Assembly (NCBI GenBank): GCA_963761475.1
Contig: CAVXGT010000019.1
Location: forward strand, 310,001 to 374,000
Source of the DNA: Ga0077555 sp963761475
Lineage (GTDB): Bacteria > Pseudomonadota > Alphaproteobacteria > Rhizobiales > Hyphomicrobiaceae
Direction: 5' to 3'
DNA length: 64,000 nt
The translations under genes were made by a program, and so were the position numbers. The notes below the pieces were generated by a model. That model worked only from the letters and a program-made list of their open reading frames with translations. It was not told the DNA's origin and searched no databases. Positions 1 to 8,893 of the stretch are shown here, piece after piece (position 1 is the stretch's first letter; every line of letters starts with the position of its first letter).

Positions 1-160
1 GTACTCGTCCTTGAGCACCTCCATCGGGTTGAACGGCACCCGTTCGGACAGGTAGCGATCGTCGCATTCAAGCCCGCCGCCGGGAATGACGAGCAGCGGG
101 AAAGCCGGAGCCGGCCTCTTCGTAGTGGATCTTTACGGGACCGTTCTCATAGATGGGCAT
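1..160 (-). pseudogene. alpha/beta hydrolase, N-terminal part, frameshifted and cut by the window edge
   Basis: The minus-strand start ATG at 160 opens a reading frame beginning MPIYENGPVKIHYEEAG, typical of alpha/beta-fold hydrolases, whose next segment should be a strand plus glycine-rich loop. The frame breaks near position 100, where one extra C in a run of C shifts it. After the shift a neighbouring frame continues sensibly (LLVIPGGGL, then SERVPFNPMEV) to the window edge. The gene lies 39 nt downstream of the OB-fold gene and probably belongs to the same operon. Only about 50 residues are visible, so the catalytic triad and substrate cannot be judged. The break may be a sequencing error rather than true decay, since both neighbours show the same damage. 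Confidence 0.6.
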
Positions 161-198
161 GGTGCGTCCTTGATGGCGGGGCCGGCTGTGATGGGCGG

Positions 199-728
199 CT
201 ATTCCTGCGGATAGCGCCAGGGTTTGGCTGGCTGCTGCGCGTCCTCGTCGAGGGTCCACATGCGGCAGCGCGATCCCGTCGCCGACAGTCCGTGAACACC
301 ATGCGCACGCGGGTAGCCGATGCCGACCTTGCGCACCAGCTCCGGCGGCGCCAGGTCGCCGTCGGGCGTGACGAGATTGCCGGCACACGCGCAGGCCGTC
401 GTGCTCGGTGGGCTCGCCCTTCTGCTCGTCGAGTTCGACCAGCAGCAGCAGGTAGGGCGTGTGCGCCTGAACGCCGGCTGGATGGCGTGGTGCACCTCGC
501 CGTAGGAATAGACGGTGCCTCGGCCTCGACCGGGTACCCAGCTCGGACTCAGCGTGCGCGCAGAAGGGGCAGGCGGTGGTCGGCGGGTAGCGGAGAAGGC
601 CGCAGTCCTGTGCACTGCTGCAGGCGCAGGTCGTGCTCGGCCGCACCAGCCGAAGAACGCGAGGTTCTCGCTGATCGAGATCGTCGACGGTGAACGTGCA
701 TGCCGAGATAGTCACCGGTCAGCGCCAT
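199..728 (-). pseudogene. Zn-ribbon OB-fold protein (DUF35 type), multiply frameshifted
   Basis: The likely start is ATG at 728 (MALTGDYLGMHV). Pieces of one protein are spread over three frames. They include a rubredoxin-like zinc ribbon (CGLLRYPPTTACPFC), then an OB-fold (RGTVYSYGEVHHAIQPAF, YLLLLVELDEQKGEPT), ending in MWTLDEDAQQPAKPW. Proteins of this family are the acyl-CoA-binding partners of SCP2-type thiolases, and here the gene directly follows a thiolase, as expected. Five or more single-base shifts are needed to restore the frame over about 530 nt. The protein content is otherwise well preserved, which favours poor sequence quality over an old pseudogene. Confidence 0.65.
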
Positions 729-2007
729 GATCTGTCCCCTCCCCCTTGCCATGACCATGGCCGAGCCGATGCCGGGCATGCCCCAGCCCATGTTGGCCGG
801 TCACGCTCCACGTCCTTGACCTGCCGGCAGCCGCCTTCGCGGTAGTCGTAGGTGTGCTGACGCTTGCCGTCCGCGCCCGACCGGGCAGCTGTCGTCCACG
901 TCGTGCGCGGAGCTGGCGGACGTTCTCGATCACCATGTTGATGCCGTGGGTGTAGCCCTCGCAGAGGTGACCGCCGCTGGTGTTGTTCGGCCGCTCGCCG
1001 CCGAGCCGCATGATGCCGTCGAGCTCACGTAGTCGCCGCCCTTCGCCCTTCTCGCAGAAACCGTAGTCCTCGAGCTGCAGCATGGTGGTGAAGGTGAAGG
1101 CGTCGTAGGAACCGGTGACGTCGATGTCCTCGGGCCCGACGCCCGGCGTTCGGCCACAGGATGTCCTTCGCGTAGTGGCCGGCCACGGTGGAGATGGGGC
1201 CGGACTGGTAGTGCATGTCGGTCCGCGGCTTGCAGCAGCGGCCGACCACCGACTGGATCACGCGCCGGCGTATGCCGGCAGTCCTTCGCCCGGTCGGTGC
1301 GTGGTGACGATCAGGGCGGTGCCGTTGTCGGTCTCGACGCAGCAGTCGAGCAGGTGCAGCGGCTTGCACGATCATGCGGCTGCCGAGCACGTCGTCCACG
1401 GTGACCCGCTTCTTGTAGTAGGCCTTCGGGTTGTTGGAGGCGTGCTCGGAGTGAACGACCTTCACGTGCGCCACCTGCTCGGGCGTGGTGCCGTAGTCGT
1501 ACATGTGACGCATGAAGGACTGGCAGAACATCTGCCCGGCGCTGTGCCAGCCGTAGGCGCGCGCAGTGCAGCGCGTCGCCCGGACGGCGCCGGCCGCCGC
1601 GCGGCCGGTGCCGCCGATGCGCACCTGGCTGTAGCCGTTCATCGACCGGAAGATCGACCACCGTGTTGCACATGCCGGCCTCGATCACGCCCATGGCGAT
1701 GCCGATCAGGGCCTCGGTGCTCGAGCCGCCGCCGTAGACGTCCATGTGGAAGTTGAGCCGGATGCCGAGGTCGCCGGCGATGAACGGTGGAGGGGGTGGA
1801 GTCGTTGTAGCGTGTAGGAGAGCATGCCGTCGACGTCCGCCATGCGTCGAGCCCGGCGTCTTCCACGGCGGCGCGACGGCCCGGGTGCCGAGGGCGCGGG
1901 TGGTGCGGCCGCCGCCGCGCGTGTAGGCGGTTTCGCCGACGCCGACGATGGCGTACTTGCCGGCAGGTGCTTGCGCTGGTTGCGTCGATTTCGCTGGTGT
2001 TCGCCAT
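712..2007 (-). pseudogene. SCP2-type thiolase (acetyl-CoA acetyltransferase-like), multiply frameshifted
   Basis: The start ATG at 2007 (MANTSEIDATSAST) has an AAGGAG ribosome site about 8 nt upstream. Fragments in all three minus frames line up as one thiolase: KYAIVGVGETAYTRG at the N-terminus, FIAGDLGIRLNFHMDVYGGG and SSTEALIGIAMGVIEAGMC around the nucleophile region, RHMYDYGTTPEQVAHVKV, DVTGSYDAFTFTTMLQLEDYG, GGHLCEGYTHGINMVIENVRQLRG, and a C-terminal GMPGIGSAMVM. This is the non-specific lipid-transfer-like thiolase class that pairs with DUF35 proteins. At least eight frame changes are needed. The end coordinate is approximate because the last codons are also shifted. Function would be thiolytic cleavage or condensation of acyl-CoA if the gene is intact in the organism. 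Confidence 0.7.
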
Positions 2008-2151
2008 GTCGCCTGCTCCTTGGCCATGCGCTGATCGCCCAAGCGTGAAGGGTCGGCGGCGGTTGTCAAGGGAGTGACGTCAAAACTTAGCTGTAGCGGG
2101 CGACGTGCACGTCAACGGCAGCGGGTCTTCAATCGGCTCAGCGGCGGTGGC

Positions 2152-3375
2152 TCACGCGACAAGGCCTTGCAAAGGACTGATGGCGGTGCTGGCGGGGAAC
2201 ACCTTGGTGGCAAGGGCCGAGGCGGGAATGGCGAGTTGCTCGGCGAGGACGCCTTTGAGCAGGGCGCGCAGGTCCTGCGTCGGCTTCAAGTCGCGGCCCT
2301 CATAGAGCTGGGCTGGTGCAAGGCCCGGCCAATCGGCAATGACGCGGCCGCCCTTGATACTGCCGCCGAGCACGAAGGCGACCGTGGCCGTGCCGTGATC
2401 GGTGCCGGAGGTGCCGTTGAGGCGGGCCGTGCGGCCGAACTCGGTGAGGAGAAGGACGACAGTCTGCTGCCAGACAGGGCCCAGGTCCTCGACCAGCGTT
2501 CTCAGGGCCAAGTCGAGGCCGGTGAGGCGATTGTGGAGGCGGCCAGCGACGACGCCTTCGTTGGCGTGGGTATCCCAGCCGCCGATGCTCAAGGCGCCGA
2601 CGCGGGGGCCGGTGTCGGATTTGAGCAGGCGGGCTGCAGCGCGTGCGGTGGTCACCAGGTCGGCAAAGGGTTGCTTTCCGCCTTTGGCGGAAGCGGCGCC
2701 GGCCGTGGTCATCGCGTCGATTTCGAGGCCTTTGGACAGGGCCTTGGCGAGAGCGGGGTCGGTGGCGGCGTAGAGGTCGGCGAGGCGGTCGGCGGTGGCG
2801 CCATGGAGGGGACGGCGAGTGACGTCGGGGATCCACGACACGACGGGGGCCGACCCTCGCATGATCAGCGGCACGACGGCGTCGGCTGCGAGGCCCTGGA
2901 GGTTGGCGCGGCCTGCGGTGCCGGCGAGCGCGAGGGCGCGGTTGAGCCAGCCGTCATCACTGCGGCCAACGCCGCCGAGGCCGCTTTCCAGGACATCCTG
3001 GGCGTCGAAGTGCGAGCGGCCGCGATAAGGGGTGGCGGCGGCGTGGGCAATGAGGGCCTGGCGGCGGCGATAGAGGTCATGGACGAAGGCGAGGGCGGGA
3101 TTGAGCACGAAGAAACCGTCGAGGGGGAGGCCGGCATTGGCCCCTTGCCGCGCCAGAGCCAAATCGCCGTGCAAGGCTGCGTAGGCTGGATCGCCAACGG
3201 GAGCTGCGACGGCGAGCCCATCTAGTCCACCACGCAGGACGACAACGAGGAGGCGGGGATCGGAGCCGCGTGCCAGGGCCCTCGGCAGGTGGCCCCACAG
3301 AGCCAAGCTGGCGGCCATGCCACCGACGAGCATGCGCCGCGTTGGTGCGAAGGGGGGATGGCTCGTGTCGGGCAC
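2152..3375 (-). CDS. DUF1501 domain protein, Tat-exported
   Basis: This 407-residue protein starts at GTG 3375, with GGAG about 9 nt upstream inside the end of the preceding gene. The N-terminus carries a twin-arginine signal (PTRRMLVGG, hydrophobic stretch, cleavage near ALARGS), so it should be exported folded. DUF1501 hallmarks are visible: VVVLRGGLDGL near residue 45, SHFDAQDVLESG, WDTHANEG, LLTEFGRTA and GTDHGTATVAFVLGG. These belong to an alkaline-phosphatase-like fold with conserved His/Asp positions, but no substrate is established. It follows the DUF1800 gene by 4 nt, a conserved pairing across bacteria, so translation is probably coupled. Confidence 0.93.
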   Translation of the reverse strand: MPDTSHPPFAPTRRMLVGGMAASLALWGHLPRALARGSDPRLLVVVLRGGLDGLAVAAPVGDPAYAALHGDLALARQGANAGLPLDGFFVLNPALAFVHDLYRRRQALIAHAAATPYRGRSHFDAQDVLESGLGGVGRSDDGWLNRALALAGTAGRANLQGLAADAVVPLIMRGSAPVVSWIPDVTRRPLHGATADRLADLYAATDPALAKALSKGLEIDAMTTAGAASAKGGKQPFADLVTTARAAARLLKSDTGPRVGALSIGGWDTHANEGVVAGRLHNRLTGLDLALRTLVEDLGPVWQQTVVLLLTEFGRTARLNGTSGTDHGTATVAFVLGGSIKGGRVIADWPGLAPAQLYEGRDLKPTQDLRALLKGVLAEQLAIPASALATKVFPASTAISPLQGLVA

Positions 3376-3379
3376 GGGA

Positions 3380-4900
3380 TTATCTCCGCTGAAAACTTGG
3401 CGACATGATCAGGATCTCGGTTCCCTGCAAGCGGCTTTCCGCACGGCTGATCGCCTCGATCTCTTTGGAGGATATGGCGGTCGCGAAGAGATCGCGGGCG
3501 CGTGCTGTGGGATCGCCGCTGGCGGCCGCAGGCGGGGCAAGCTGGCCCGCGATGCGCAGGCGCTCGCGGATCGATGAGGGCGCCATCCAGACGTCGTCGT
3601 CCTCGGGCCAGCCCTTGGGTGAAGGCGGGTTCCAGATGGGCTGGCCGAGGGCAGCAGACAGGCGGGCTGTGACGCGGGGTTCGAGCCTGGCCTCGATGCC
3701 GCGCACGGCAGCCAGAAGAAAATCGTAGGGCGGGAGCAGTTTGCGGGGCGGCGGCTGCCAGGCGGCATCATGGGTGATGAGGGTTCGAACGAGCTGGCGC
3801 AGGTCACCGCCGGTGTCGCGGAAGGTTGCCTCGAGGTTGGCTACGAGATCGGCGGGCGGGGGGCTCGCAACGAAGTGAGCTGCGAGCTTGCGGGCGATGT
3901 GGCGGGCGGTTGCGGGGTGGCGGGCGAGGTCTTTCAGGACCTGCTCGCCGGTCTCCAGGCCGCGGTCGGGGTAGGTCTTGGACAGAACCTGCCACTCGCC
4001 GGGCTCGTGGCGGGCCGGCGTGAAGGCGAATTTGCCAGCCTCGAAACGGCTCTGTTTGATGCCGGGTACGGTCCAGCCGGTGAGGATGCGGGCGAGGTTG
4101 GTGACATCGGTCTGGGTGTAGCCGGCATCGACGCCGACGGTATGCAATTCCAGCAACTCGCGGGCAAGGTTCTCGTTAAGCCCCTTACGCTGGCGCTGGC
4201 CGGCGCGGCTGTTCGGTCCGACGGACGCGTTGTTGTCGAGATAGATCAGCATGGCCGGGTGCTTCTCGACGGCCATCAGCATGTCGACGAAGCGGCCGAG
4301 AACATGGGGACGAATAGCTTCGCGTTCGAAGGCGCCGGCGGTGACGCGCACGGGACCGCCCTTGCGGACGGCAACGGCAAAATGATTGGACCAGAACATG
4401 ACCAGGCGCTCGACGAGCGCGTTCTCGGTGGTTGCCGCGTGGCGCACGCGAGCCTCGATCTCCGCCTGCCAGACCTCGCGGCGGAGTTCAGCGCGCTGGC
4501 TCGGATCGGCCTTGGCCTTGGCGGTGCGCGTACCTTTCTTACCTTGCGCCTGTGCGTCGGGGGCAATCACTGGTGCCGGCGGCTCGGTCAAGGCGGCGTT
4601 CGGTCCCGGCGCCTCGGGCGGCGCCAACGTGGCGGGAGGATTATGAGCCTTGGACGGGCTTGGCGGGGCAGTTCCAGCGGCTGATTTGCGCTGCTCGCGG
4701 TCCGCAAGCCGTGCTTCATAGAAGGCTGCGAGCGCCTCATGGCTGGGTCTCAGATCGGGATCGTGGATCAGGGATGCCCCGGGTTGCTCAAGCTGGGCCA
4801 GGAGATAGCCGCGGGGGTCGCCTGAAATCGCCGAGACCTGGCCGGGACGGGCGCCGAGCCCGAACCTTCGCGTCGCGGTGACGGCGTCGTGGCGGCTCAT
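3380..4900 (-). CDS. DUF1800 domain protein
   Basis: This protein has 506 residues. ATG 4900 is preceded by GGGAG about 8 nt upstream. Characteristic DUF1800 segments are present: ALVERLVMFWSNHFAVAV, HVLGRFVDMLMAVEKHPAML, NENLARELLELHTVG and YTQTDVTNLARILTGW. A Pro/Ala-rich, probably disordered linker lies at about residues 75-125, between the short N-terminal helix region and the main domain. The family is almost always encoded immediately before a DUF1501 gene, as here. The molecular function is unknown. No signal peptide is obvious, unlike the partner. It diverges from the LLM gene at 5087 across 186 nt. Confidence 0.93.
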   Translation of the reverse strand: MSRHDAVTATRRFGLGARPGQVSAISGDPRGYLLAQLEQPGASLIHDPDLRPSHEALAAFYEARLADREQRKSAAGTAPPSPSKAHNPPATLAPPEAPGPNAALTEPPAPVIAPDAQAQGKKGTRTAKAKADPSQRAELRREVWQAEIEARVRHAATTENALVERLVMFWSNHFAVAVRKGGPVRVTAGAFEREAIRPHVLGRFVDMLMAVEKHPAMLIYLDNNASVGPNSRAGQRQRKGLNENLARELLELHTVGVDAGYTQTDVTNLARILTGWTVPGIKQSRFEAGKFAFTPARHEPGEWQVLSKTYPDRGLETGEQVLKDLARHPATARHIARKLAAHFVASPPPADLVANLEATFRDTGGDLRQLVRTLITHDAAWQPPPRKLLPPYDFLLAAVRGIEARLEPRVTARLSAALGQPIWNPPSPKGWPEDDDVWMAPSSIRERLRIAGQLAPPAAASGDPTARARDLFATAISSKEIEAISRAESRLQGTEILIMSPSFQRR

Positions 4901-5086
4901 GCCGGGCTCCCGAGTGTGATTCCCAGAGGATTCTATCAGCTATCACCCCAAACGCGGCAGGATCGTGGTTTCCGTCGCTGCCGGGCAACCTTGCCTTGGG
5001 CGGTCCCAGGCGACAGTATTCGGTGAGAGGGCGTCACGGCCGGTTAAGCCAGGGCGTTGCAGGCAGGCAGCGGAAGGACAGGTCCC

Positions 5087-6331
5087 ATGAAATTCGGCAT
5101 CTTCTACGAGCACCAGATTCCGCGGCCCTGGACGGAGCGGGCGGAGCGCGACCTGCTGCATGATTCGCTAGCCCAGATCGAACTGGCCGACAAGCTTGGC
5201 TATGACTACGCCTGGGAGGTGGAGCATCACTTCCTGGAGGAATATTCGCATTCCTCGGCGCCAGAGGTGTTCCTGGGCGCGGCCAGCCAGCGCACGAAGA
5301 CTATCCGCCTCGGGCATGGCATCATCCAACTCACGACAAACCAGCCGCATCGGGTGGCCGAGCGTGTCTCGACGCTGGACCTTCTGTCGGACGGGCGGGT
5401 GGAGCTCGGGCTCGGCGAAGGCGCGGGGCCGGCGGAGTTGCATCCCTTCGGAACGCGCGTGCGCGACAAGCGGGAGCGCTGGGAGGAGGCGGTGCAGGCG
5501 ATCATCCCGATGTTCACCAAGACGAGCTGGGAGTTCCACGGCAAGTACCATGACTTTCCAGCGCGCAACGTCATTCCGAAGCCGCTGCAGAAGCCGCATC
5601 CGCCGCTTTGGGTGGCGTGCTCCAACATCAAGACCATCGGCGAAGCGGGAAGCTGGGGCATGGGCGCTCTCGGCTTCACGTTCGTGTCGCCGGATGCGGC
5701 CAAGGCGTGGGTGCATCGCTACTACAACAACCTGCTGCGCCATCCCAAGCGGCTTGCCGAATATCCCGCAAACCCGAACATCGCCATGGTGAATGGCTTC
5801 ATGTGTGCTGAAACCGACGAGGAAGCGATCGAGAAGGCGTCGGGGTGGACGTTCTTCATCTTTGCGCTGGGTCACTATGGGCGCGAAGGCATCGCGGCGC
5901 CGGGCAAGGGGAATCTGTGGGAGGCCTACCAGAAGTGGCGGGGGAGCGAGCAGGAGAAGCAGGCGCTGACCAACGGGTTGATCGGCTCGCCCGCGACGAT
6001 CCGCAAGCGGTTGCGCCAGTTCCAGGATGCGCACGTCGACCAGATCATTCTGCTCAATCAGGCGGGCAAGACCAGCCACAAGGACATCTGCGATAGCCTT
6101 GAGCTGTTTGCGAAAGAGGTGATGCCGGAGTTCAAGGCCGAGGAGCCGGCGCATGCGGCGTGGAAGAAGAGCGTGCTCGATGGCGAGACGGTTCTCGAGG
6201 ACCTCGATGTGCAGGCTTATGACCTCTACAGCCACCAGAACAAGGACATCGTGCGCCTGAGCCCGGAGGAGCTCAAAGCGCAGATGGCGGCGAAGGAAGC
6301 GCAGCGCGCGAAGGCAGCGGCTGGGGAGTAG
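5087..6331 (+). CDS. LLM class flavin-dependent oxidoreductase (luciferase-like)
   Basis: ATG 5087 is chosen over an in-frame TTG at 5057 because GGAAGGA lies about 8 nt upstream and the protein then begins MKFGIFYEHQIPRPW, the first beta strand of the luciferase TIM barrel. The product has 414 residues. AWEVEHHFLEEYSHSSAP contains the His pair typical of the bacterial-luciferase alpha-subunit group. RVELGLGEGAGPAEL and the C-terminal LIGSPATIRKRLRQFQDAHVDQIIL are also family signatures. Such enzymes use reduced FMN to oxygenate hydrophobic substrates. A charged tail of about 60 residues follows the barrel. The substrate is not predictable. Confidence 0.92.
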   Translation: MKFGIFYEHQIPRPWTERAERDLLHDSLAQIELADKLGYDYAWEVEHHFLEEYSHSSAPEVFLGAASQRTKTIRLGHGIIQLTTNQPHRVAERVSTLDLLSDGRVELGLGEGAGPAELHPFGTRVRDKRERWEEAVQAIIPMFTKTSWEFHGKYHDFPARNVIPKPLQKPHPPLWVACSNIKTIGEAGSWGMGALGFTFVSPDAAKAWVHRYYNNLLRHPKRLAEYPANPNIAMVNGFMCAETDEEAIEKASGWTFFIFALGHYGREGIAAPGKGNLWEAYQKWRGSEQEKQALTNGLIGSPATIRKRLRQFQDAHVDQIILLNQAGKTSHKDICDSLELFAKEVMPEFKAEEPAHAAWKKSVLDGETVLEDLDVQAYDLYSHQNKDIVRLSPEELKAQMAAKEAQRAKAAAGE

Positions 6332-6485
6332 GTGGGCTTTCTCGTCGCGCCATCGGATGCCGACTTCTGGGGTTGAGCCTTCGATTGCCGACTAGCATCC
6401 CGCCCCGCTTCCAGCGCGTTGACACAGCGGGACTGCAGGGCGGGTGGCAAGCGATGTTGGACGCGGGGACGTTTCGAGGGCGGTA

Positions 6486-6740
6486 GTGGTGGGTAAGCCA
6501 GAGCGCAAAAAGGCCAGCGGATCGCAAACGCTGCCGTTCGTCAAATACCACAAGGACGGCAGCGTTTGGGCCAAAGGGCAGACGCGCGACGGACAGCTGG
6601 TCGGATACTGGGAGTGGTTTCGCGTGGATGGCACGAAGCTCAGGTCAGGCACATTCGAGAACGGAAAGCAGGTCGGCCAGTGGACAACCTATGACCGGTA
6701 TGGCGCCGCCTATAAGGTGACGACGTTCAAGCAGCCATAG
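6486..6740 (+). CDS. small MORN-like repeat protein (YwqK-type)
   Basis: About 84 residues are encoded. The repeat-like segments DGSVWAKGQTRDGQLVGYWEWF, split as DGSVWAKGQ and VGYWEWFRVDG, then KLRSGTFENGKQVGQWTTYD, resemble the G-x-W-x-x-Y pattern of MORN/YwqK antitoxin-like proteins. The start is uncertain: GTG 6486 or 6489 lies just after GAGGGCGG, while a more upstream in-frame GTG/ATG would add a poorly conserved leader. The gene stands alone between two LLM genes, and no toxin partner is visible beside it. The YwqK family name implies an antitoxin role, but for single small alphaproteobacterial members like this one that role is unproven. Confidence 0.7.
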   Translation: MVGKPERKKASGSQTLPFVKYHKDGSVWAKGQTRDGQLVGYWEWFRVDGTKLRSGTFENGKQVGQWTTYDRYGAAYKVTTFKQP

Positions 6741-6890
6741 TGGCGCGGTTGGCGGGCATACGCTGCCAGTGCGCGGCGATGCTGCTGAACGAAGCGGGCT
6801 GTTGGCTCACACGAACATAAACACGAACCGCTGCGTGTGGCTGGCCTGATGCGGCGGACACGACAGGCGGGACTTCGGAGCTGAGTGATT

Positions 6891-7913
6891 ATGCGGATCG
6901 CGACACTTCTTCCCCAGGATGACCTGCGCAAGGTCAAGGCTGCGGCCAAGGCCGCCGAGGCAGCGGGCTACGGGCTGCTGACAACTGCGGAAAACAAGCA
7001 CGATCCGTTCCTGGCGCATGCGGTGGCGGCGGTGGAGACCGAGCGCATCGAGCTGGCGACGGCGATCGCCATCTCGTTCTCACGTTCGCCGATGGCGGTG
7101 GCGAATGCGGCGTGGGACTTGAACGAGGCCAGCCGCGGGCGGTTCATCCTGGGGCTAGGGACGCAGATCAAGGCGCATAACGAGCGACGTTTCTCGGTGC
7201 CGTGGTCGCCGCCGGCGCCGCGGATGCGCGAATATGTGTCGGCTTTGAAGGCGATCTGGCGGACGTGGCGGTATGGCGACAAGCTCAACTTCGAGGGGCA
7301 GCACTACCGTTTCACGATGATGCCGCCCTACTACCTCCCCGAAAGCCTGGGGCTGCGGATGGTTCCCGTGACGATGGCGGCGGTGGGACCGGCGATGCTC
7401 AAGGTGGCGGGCGAAGTTTGCGATGGCGTGAGGCTGCATCCGTTCACGACCTTTCGCTATGTCGAGACGGTAATCCTGCCGGTCATCGAAAAGGGGCTGG
7501 CGGCCTCGGGGCGCAACCGGTCGCAGTTCGAGATCGCGGGCGGCGGGTTCGTCGCAACGGGGGCGGATGACGAGGCGGTCGACAAGATGCGCGAGTGGGT
7601 CAGGGGGCGGATCGGCTTTTATGGCTCGACGCCGGCCTATTATCCGGTGTTGGCGGTGCATGGCCTCGAGGATCTCGGCCTGAAGCTCAACCGTATGACG
7701 AAAGAGGGCAAGTGGGACGAGCTGGCGGGTGCGGTCAACGACGACGTGCTCGACTTGTTCGCAGCGGTCGCCCGCCATGATGGCTTGAAGGCGGTGATCG
7801 AGAAGCGCGTCGCGGTGACCTCCGACGTGATCGCGATCGGTGGATTGCCGGCGGATCTGCTGCAGGATCTCGCTAGCATCAAGACGCCGTTTCAGGGTTT
7901 CGCGACGGGTTAA
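6891..7913 (+). CDS. LLM class flavin/F420-dependent oxidoreductase (TIGR03617-like)
   Basis: ATG 6891 has CGGAG about 10 nt upstream; a GTG two codons earlier is the alternative. The product has 340 residues. MRIATLLPQDDLRKVKAAAKAAEAAGYG is a compact luciferase-like start, followed by RGRFILGLGTQIKAHNERRFS, VSALKAIWRTWRYGDKLNFEGQHY and TMAAVGPAMLKVAGEVCDGV, the pattern of the TIGR03617 subgroup annotated as F420-dependent. Whether this organism makes F420 is not visible here, so FMN use remains possible. Two SDR genes follow on the same strand after 85 and 124 nt, suggesting a shared oxidative pathway. Confidence 0.9.
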   Translation: MRIATLLPQDDLRKVKAAAKAAEAAGYGLLTTAENKHDPFLAHAVAAVETERIELATAIAISFSRSPMAVANAAWDLNEASRGRFILGLGTQIKAHNERRFSVPWSPPAPRMREYVSALKAIWRTWRYGDKLNFEGQHYRFTMMPPYYLPESLGLRMVPVTMAAVGPAMLKVAGEVCDGVRLHPFTTFRYVETVILPVIEKGLAASGRNRSQFEIAGGGFVATGADDEAVDKMREWVRGRIGFYGSTPAYYPVLAVHGLEDLGLKLNRMTKEGKWDELAGAVNDDVLDLFAAVARHDGLKAVIEKRVAVTSDVIAIGGLPADLLQDLASIKTPFQGFATG

Positions 7914-7998
7914 CCGATTGGTCAAGGGGGACGCGCCGCGGCAGCGGCAGCCTGCGCATACTTTGCGTGTCAATCTTCTCATCAAGGATCGCCCAGGC

Positions 7999-8769
7999 AT
8001 GACTGCCATGTTCAAGAACCAGGTTGCCATCGTGACCGGAGCCGGATCCGGCATCGGCCGCGCCACCGCCAGCCTGCTGGCGGCACGGGGCGCCCGCGTG
8101 GCGCTCGTCGACCAGAACGGGGAAGGGCTTGCGGAAACCGCACGGCTGATCGAGGGGGCAGGCGGCACATGCCGTGAGATCGTCGCCGATGTCGGCGATG
8201 GCGATGCCGCCCTGCGCGCGACGACGGCCATCCGGGCGGCCTGGGACCGCATCGATGTGCTGGTCACGGGGGCGGGTGTGTCGTCGGGGGCGGGCACAGT
8301 GCTGACGCAGGATGCGACCGTGTGGGAGAAGGTGTGGCGTGTCAACGTGATGGGGACCGTCAACTGGGTGAAGGCGGCGGCGCCAGCGATGGTGGAGCAA
8401 AGGCGTGGGGCGATCGTGACGATTGCCTCGCAGCTCGCCTTCAACAGCGGAGGCAACCTGTGCGCCTACATCACCTCGAAAGGCGCGATCGTCTCTTTCA
8501 CCAAGACTTGCGCGGTGGATTTCGCCAAGCAGGGGATTCGGGTCAACGCGGTGGCCCCGGCGGTGATCGATACACCGATGAGCCGGGGCTCGGCGCAATC
8601 GCATGGCGATCCCGAGGCGCTGAGGGCCTGGCGGCTGCAGCGCCATCCGGTTGGGAGGATCGGGGTGCCGGACGAAGTGGCGAAGGCGATCTGCTACCTC
8701 GCCAGCGACGAGGCGAGCTTCGTTACCGGCACAGTGCTGATGGTCGATGGCGGGTGGACGGCGGCCTGA
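7999..8769 (+). CDS. SDR family NAD(P)-dependent oxidoreductase
   Basis: ATG 7999 is preceded by AAGGA about 10 nt upstream; ATG 8008 is a possible alternative. The product has 256 residues, the normal classical-SDR length. The Rossmann motif VTGAGSGIGRATA, the catalytic Ser in IVTIASQLAF, the YITSK catalytic Tyr/Lys pair and the C-terminal SFVTGTVLMVDGGW are all present. The usual NNAG motif reads VTGAG, a small deviation. The enzyme probably oxidises an alcohol or reduces a ketone downstream of the LLM oxygenase encoded just before it. The exact substrate cannot be told. Confidence 0.93.
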   Translation: MTAMFKNQVAIVTGAGSGIGRATASLLAARGARVALVDQNGEGLAETARLIEGAGGTCREIVADVGDGDAALRATTAIRAAWDRIDVLVTGAGVSSGAGTVLTQDATVWEKVWRVNVMGTVNWVKAAAPAMVEQRRGAIVTIASQLAFNSGGNLCAYITSKGAIVSFTKTCAVDFAKQGIRVNAVAPAVIDTPMSRGSAQSHGDPEALRAWRLQRHPVGRIGVPDEVAKAICYLASDEASFVTGTVLMVDGGWTAA

Positions 8770-8893
8770 GCGGAGGTCGTAGTTTCCGCCGCAAGAGGTT
8801 GGCCCTTCGGCGTAGTGCTTGCCGAATGACGGCTGGCGCGGCAGCATCGTGCTCCTCGATATCGCCGGGTTCGGCGCAGCAGGAGGCGTTGGC

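Noticed and set aside
6345..6375. A family B half-site (GCGCCATCGGATGCCGAC) after the first LLM gene
   Set aside because: Only one arm is present and no hairpin forms, so it is too short to call a repeat copy.
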